Assembly: GCA_007131165.1 (NCBI GenBank)
Contig: SLRB01000164.1
Span: forward strand, 1 to 39,374
Reading direction: 5' to 3'
DNA: 39,374 bases
Source of the DNA: Bacteroidales bacterium
GTDB taxonomy: Bacteria > Bacteroidota > Bacteroidia > Bacteroidales > PUMT01
A model generated the notes under the pieces. The model did not search any database. It was not told the origin of the DNA and saw only the letters and a list, made by a program, of their open reading frames with translations. Positions 35,974-39,374 of the stretch are shown here, in pieces. Every line of letters begins with the position of its first letter. Position 1 is the first letter of the stretch. A program made the translations under genes and the position numbers.

Positions 35974-38900
35974 TCAATTGAATGAAAGCCTGAGCCCGAT
36001 CTGTGCCGACCAGGTCTGGCTTAAGGCGTAGATTGGCCTGTAGGTTGTGGAAGGGAATTCATCCGTACCCGGGATGGTGTTGATAGTAAACATACCGTTA
36101 CCGTTGGCATCGACTCCCTGGAAGTTCATCAGGTTATTCTGCACGTCGGTCTGTCCCACTCCCCATTCGGAGTTGATAAGGTTACCAAAATTCAGCACGT
36201 CCAGATATGCCTGGATCTTGTAGCTGTTAGCACCTGCCTGCACCATGAAATCCTGGGCTATGCGCAGGTCAAAACGGTGCTGCCAGGGGAATTTGGCCCC
36301 GTTGCGCTCTACTACCCTGCCCCTGTTTTGGCTGAGGTAAGGATCCTGGCTTATAAAGGCATCGAGAATGGCCCACTGCTGAGCTGCAGTCTGGGTAACC
36401 ACACCACCCTCAACCCTGTCTACCAGGTAAGAATCCTGCTGCGAACCGGGTACGTACATCAGGCGTGCTGCACCGTCGTTGAACCTGCCCGAATAGGTGT
36501 AGCTGTAACGGCCCCTCTCCCCGCCGTCATAAATGACCGACACATTAGTGTTGAGACGGTTGCCAAGAGCCCTTGTATTAACTGAAAGATTGGCTACAAC
36601 CCTGTTGGGCTGGTCAAACCTGGAGAAACCAACCTCAGGGTTGTTCCTGTCATCCACTACCACATTTGGCCATAGAGACTGTGCCTGTGATCCTCCTATC
36701 AGTCCGTAATCCTTTGAAACACTCCTTGTGTAAGCCACGCGTGCATTGCCGTACTCGCCGAAACTGCGTGAAAGTTCACCGGTTATCGATGCATAGTAAC
36801 CTTCATTGATATTGGTAAGCAATATTACATCGGTAAATGCTGAGTTGTCATAATATGCATTTGAACTTTCCCAGAAGGGATAGGGATGAGGATTGCTCAT
36901 CCTGCGGGTAGGCTGGGTTGAGTTAATGTTAACCGCAAGCGGACTGTTTATATCAAGCGAGTATATACCCTCGACAGTTGCTACCATGTCGTAGGGCAAG
37001 GCAATATCGGCTGCAAGGTTTGAGCGCCATACCTGGGGCAGCTTGAAGTTCTCGTCGGTTATCGCAAGGTTCCGGGAGACCTGGGCCTCAAGTGTGGCGG
37101 GTTCGGGACGGTAATATGTCACGTCGGGCTGGAAACCCTGCCATTGAGGATTGCCATCCACTCCCCACTGATCGGCTGTAAGGCCAAATCCTCCGCGTGT
37201 TACACCGTTGTTGTTTACCTGGTTGGATATCCACACGAAAGGGATACGGCCGCTGAACATGCCCGAACCGCCGCGCACCTGCAGGCTCCTGTCGCCAAAC
37301 ACGTCGTAGTTGAACCCGAAACGGGGCGACCACAGCGGAAGTGCCGGTGGCAAAACGCTCACGTCGGGAGTGATCCTGTCGCCCGTACGCGGATTGGTGA
37401 ACGACAGGTTCATGGCATCCAGATTGGGATTGCCTGGCAGGTCGACCGGATAATAGGGAAGGTCGACCCTGAGGCCGAATGTCAGGTTAAGCCTGTCGTT
37501 GACCTCAAACCTGTCCTGTGCATATATGCCGAACTGTCCGAATGCGGTCTCGTCGAGCGGAATGTCATCCGGCCCTTCAAATGAATATCCCTGCAGGAAA
37601 AGATCGGGTCTTACGTTTGGGTCTCTATTAATTACCGCGGCAACGAAGCTGTCGTACGAGTTAAACCTGTAGACGCTGTTTAACACGGGGTTAAATGCAT
37701 TCGCAAAAGTCATGTACTCAAAATTCACTCCGAAGGTGAAATTGTGCCTTCCGGCATAATATGAAAAGTTATTGGTAACATTGAATATGTTGTTGGTAAC
37801 CTGGTTGCCGACAGAAAAAAGCTCGTTGCCCATGGTCATGTAATATAGCGGAGTGTCGCCGTCAAATTCCAGGATCTCAATAAACGGGAAGACCTCTCCC
37901 CCGGGTATGCTCCTTATCGGGTCTTCGACATTATTGAAACCTATGCGGAAGTTGTTCGCCATATTGGCGCTGATTATAGTGTTGAGCTCACCTACGACCG
38001 AGGTTACATTATTATCGATAGAGTAGTGGCTGTTACGGAAATTCATCGCCTCAATGCCAAACCTGTTGGTGTTAAAATACCTGAGTGCGGAGGGATGATA
38101 GCGAAGGCTGTTGCCGTTAACGCTGACATCCCTGAATGATTCATACCGGTTGAACCTTACCATCAGGTTGTTGTTCCTGTTTATATTGAAGTCAATACGG
38201 GCATTAAGGCGAAGACCCTCGTTGCCGAAATCATATCCCTCATAAGGGCCGGTATTGTAGTCATAAAGGTTTCTCATCTGCTCTTGCACAAAATCCAGTT
38301 CGCTGGCAGGCACCCTCGACACGGTAAGTCCGTCAGGCTCCAGTCCGGGGCGCGCCGCCAACTTCTGAAGGCCGGGGTTTGAAGCCGTTTCCTGCTCAAC
38401 GCTTACAAAGAAGAAAAGCCTGTCCCTTATGATCGGGCCGCTTACCGATGTACCCAGGATGCGGGTAAAGGCTTCTGCAGCGGTTAGCTCAATGTCGCCA
38501 ATTGCTGTCCCGAGATAGCTTTCGTCATTGTAATAGGTATAAACAGCACCCCTGTACTGGTTGCCACCCCTGCGTGTAATAGCATTGACATTGGCTCCGG
38601 AGAAGCCGCCCTGCCGCACATCATAGGGAGCGAGGTTAACCTGCACTTCTTCAATGGCTTCCAGGCTAAGAGGGTTGGAGCCAGCAAACTGGGCCGCACC
38701 AAGCCCGAAATTGTTATTATATATTATACCATCTATGGTATAGTTGTTGAACCGGTTATCACGTCCGGCAAAGCTTGTTCCGCTGCTCTGCGGGGTGAGC
38801 CGTGTAAGGTCGTTTATGCTCCTTGAGATCGTTGGCACCGACCCTATCGATTCGGCATCAATATTTGTTGCAGTTCCTGAACGGCCGGAATTGAATACCC

Positions 38901-39282
38901 TGTCGGTTATTCCCGTTACCACAATCTCCTCAAGGGCTATGTGGTCTTCGTACAGCGTTAGCGAGAAGTTCCGGTCTTCACCCAGGCTCAGGCGGATACC
39001 AGTTACCTCCTCCGTCCTGTACCCGATAAAGCTTACAGTAAGGGTATAAGGCCCGCCGGTCTGCACGTTGGGCAGGTTGAAGCCACCGTCAAGCCTGGTG
39101 GTTGTTCCGTAGGTGGTCCCGGTAGGGTTGTGAACCGCCATGACTGTGGCTCCCGGAAGAGGTTGCCCCTCGTTATCCAGAACACGGCCGTTCATCGCGG
39201 CCGTAGTCACCCCCTGCGAAAAGGAGGCTGTTGCAATACCGGCAAAGGCAAGCATTACGGCCAGTTTTTTTAAAATTTTCAT
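35974..39282 (-). CDS. TonB-dependent receptor, Oar-like, with N-terminal carboxypeptidase-regulatory-like domain
   Basis: 1102 aa: signal peptide (MKILKKLAVMLAFAGIATASFSQ), GRVLDNEGQPLPGATVMAVHNPTGTTYGTTTRLDGGFNLPNVQTGGPYTLTVSFIGY, plug-like region with NAITRRGGNQYRGAVYTYYND, C-terminal ...WSAQIGLRLSFN. Confidence 0.92.
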   Translation of the reverse strand: MKILKKLAVMLAFAGIATASFSQGVTTAAMNGRVLDNEGQPLPGATVMAVHNPTGTTYGTTTRLDGGFNLPNVQTGGPYTLTVSFIGYRTEEVTGIRLSLGEDRNFSLTLYEDHIALEEIVVTGITDRVFNSGRSGTATNIDAESIGSVPTISRSINDLTRLTPQSSGTSFAGRDNRFNNYTIDGIIYNNNFGLGAAQFAGSNPLSLEAIEEVQVNLAPYDVRQGGFSGANVNAITRRGGNQYRGAVYTYYNDESYLGTAIGDIELTAAEAFTRILGTSVSGPIIRDRLFFFVSVEQETASNPGLQKLAARPGLEPDGLTVSRVPASELDFVQEQMRNLYDYNTGPYEGYDFGNEGLRLNARIDFNINRNNNLMVRFNRYESFRDVSVNGNSLRYHPSALRYFNTNRFGIEAMNFRNSHYSIDNNVTSVVGELNTIISANMANNFRIGFNNVEDPIRSIPGGEVFPFIEILEFDGDTPLYYMTMGNELFSVGNQVTNNIFNVTNNFSYYAGRHNFTFGVNFEYMTFANAFNPVLNSVYRFNSYDSFVAAVINRDPNVRPDLFLQGYSFEGPDDIPLDETAFGQFGIYAQDRFEVNDRLNLTFGLRVDLPYYPVDLPGNPNLDAMNLSFTNPRTGDRITPDVSVLPPALPLWSPRFGFNYDVFGDRSLQVRGGSGMFSGRIPFVWISNQVNNNGVTRGGFGLTADQWGVDGNPQWQGFQPDVTYYRPEPATLEAQVSRNLAITDENFKLPQVWRSNLAADIALPYDMVATVEGIYSLDINSPLAVNINSTQPTRRMSNPHPYPFWESSNAYYDNSAFTDVILLTNINEGYYASITGELSRSFGEYGNARVAYTRSVSKDYGLIGGSQAQSLWPNVVVDDRNNPEVGFSRFDQPNRVVANLSVNTRALGNRLNTNVSVIYDGGERGRYSYTYSGRFNDGAARLMYVPGSQQDSYLVDRVEGGVVTQTAAQQWAILDAFISQDPYLSQNRGRVVERNGAKFPWQHRFDLRIAQDFMVQAGANSYKIQAYLDVLNFGNLINSEWGVGQTDVQNNLMNFQGVDANGNGMFTINTIPGTDEFPSTTYRPIYALSQTWSAQIGLRLSFN

Positions 39283-39349
39283 AGTTAAGATTTAAGGGTT
39301 AAATGATTAAAAAAAAATAATAGTGGCTCATTAATTCTGAAACAGGTCA

Positions 39350-39357
39350 CAAAAATA
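39350..39357 (-). promoter_or_regulatory. Candidate -7 box (TATTTTTG) for the TonB-dependent receptor gene
   Basis: Minus-strand TAnnTTTG about 68 nt upstream of the start codon. Confidence 0.4.
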
Positions 39358-39374
39358 GCTTCCGGTAAAAATAC

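Noticed and set aside
1-39374. Defence system, prophage, integron or transposon
   Set aside because: No nuclease, integrase, transposase, phage structural or toxin-antitoxin-like CDS recognised; gene content is core plus surface/signalling genes.

Overview
This is a chromosomal window that looks Bacteroidota-like: type IX secretion (T9SS) type B sorting domain, PorP/SprF, a TonB-dependent receptor with a CarboxypepD_reg-like N-terminus, and TAnnTTTG -7 boxes. Most genes are ordinary housekeeping or metabolic genes: ubiE/menG, sulP, folB, glnS, gltX, an SDR-type threonine dehydrogenase diverging from kbl, nrdJ, and a Memo / radical-SAM (AmmeMemoRadiSam) pair. There is also an MCP + CheW pair with a nearby PAS-DHp stub, a Crp/Fnr regulator, and a FISUMP lipoprotein. 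The dominant object is one uninterrupted 4367-aa ORF (14153..27256, about a third of the window). It encodes a giant secreted Ig/PKD-like multidomain protein ending in a gliding-motility-associated (CHU_C / T9SS type B) C-terminus, and is followed directly by a PorP/SprF-family gene. By eye I resolve block-wise domain arrays: about 4 Ig-like, 3 Ig-like, a 3-domain module, 17 units, 3 units, a second copy of the 3-domain module, 15 units, 2 PKD and the sorting domain. The 15-unit array has a reciprocal cysteine loss in two adjacent units. The general class (giant T9SS adhesin plus SprF-like partner) is known. The internal architecture and the cysteine pattern are the parts most worth following. 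I saw no CRISPR array, rRNA, tRNA, transposase or phage gene. All calls are from reading the sequence and ORF track; no searches were run.
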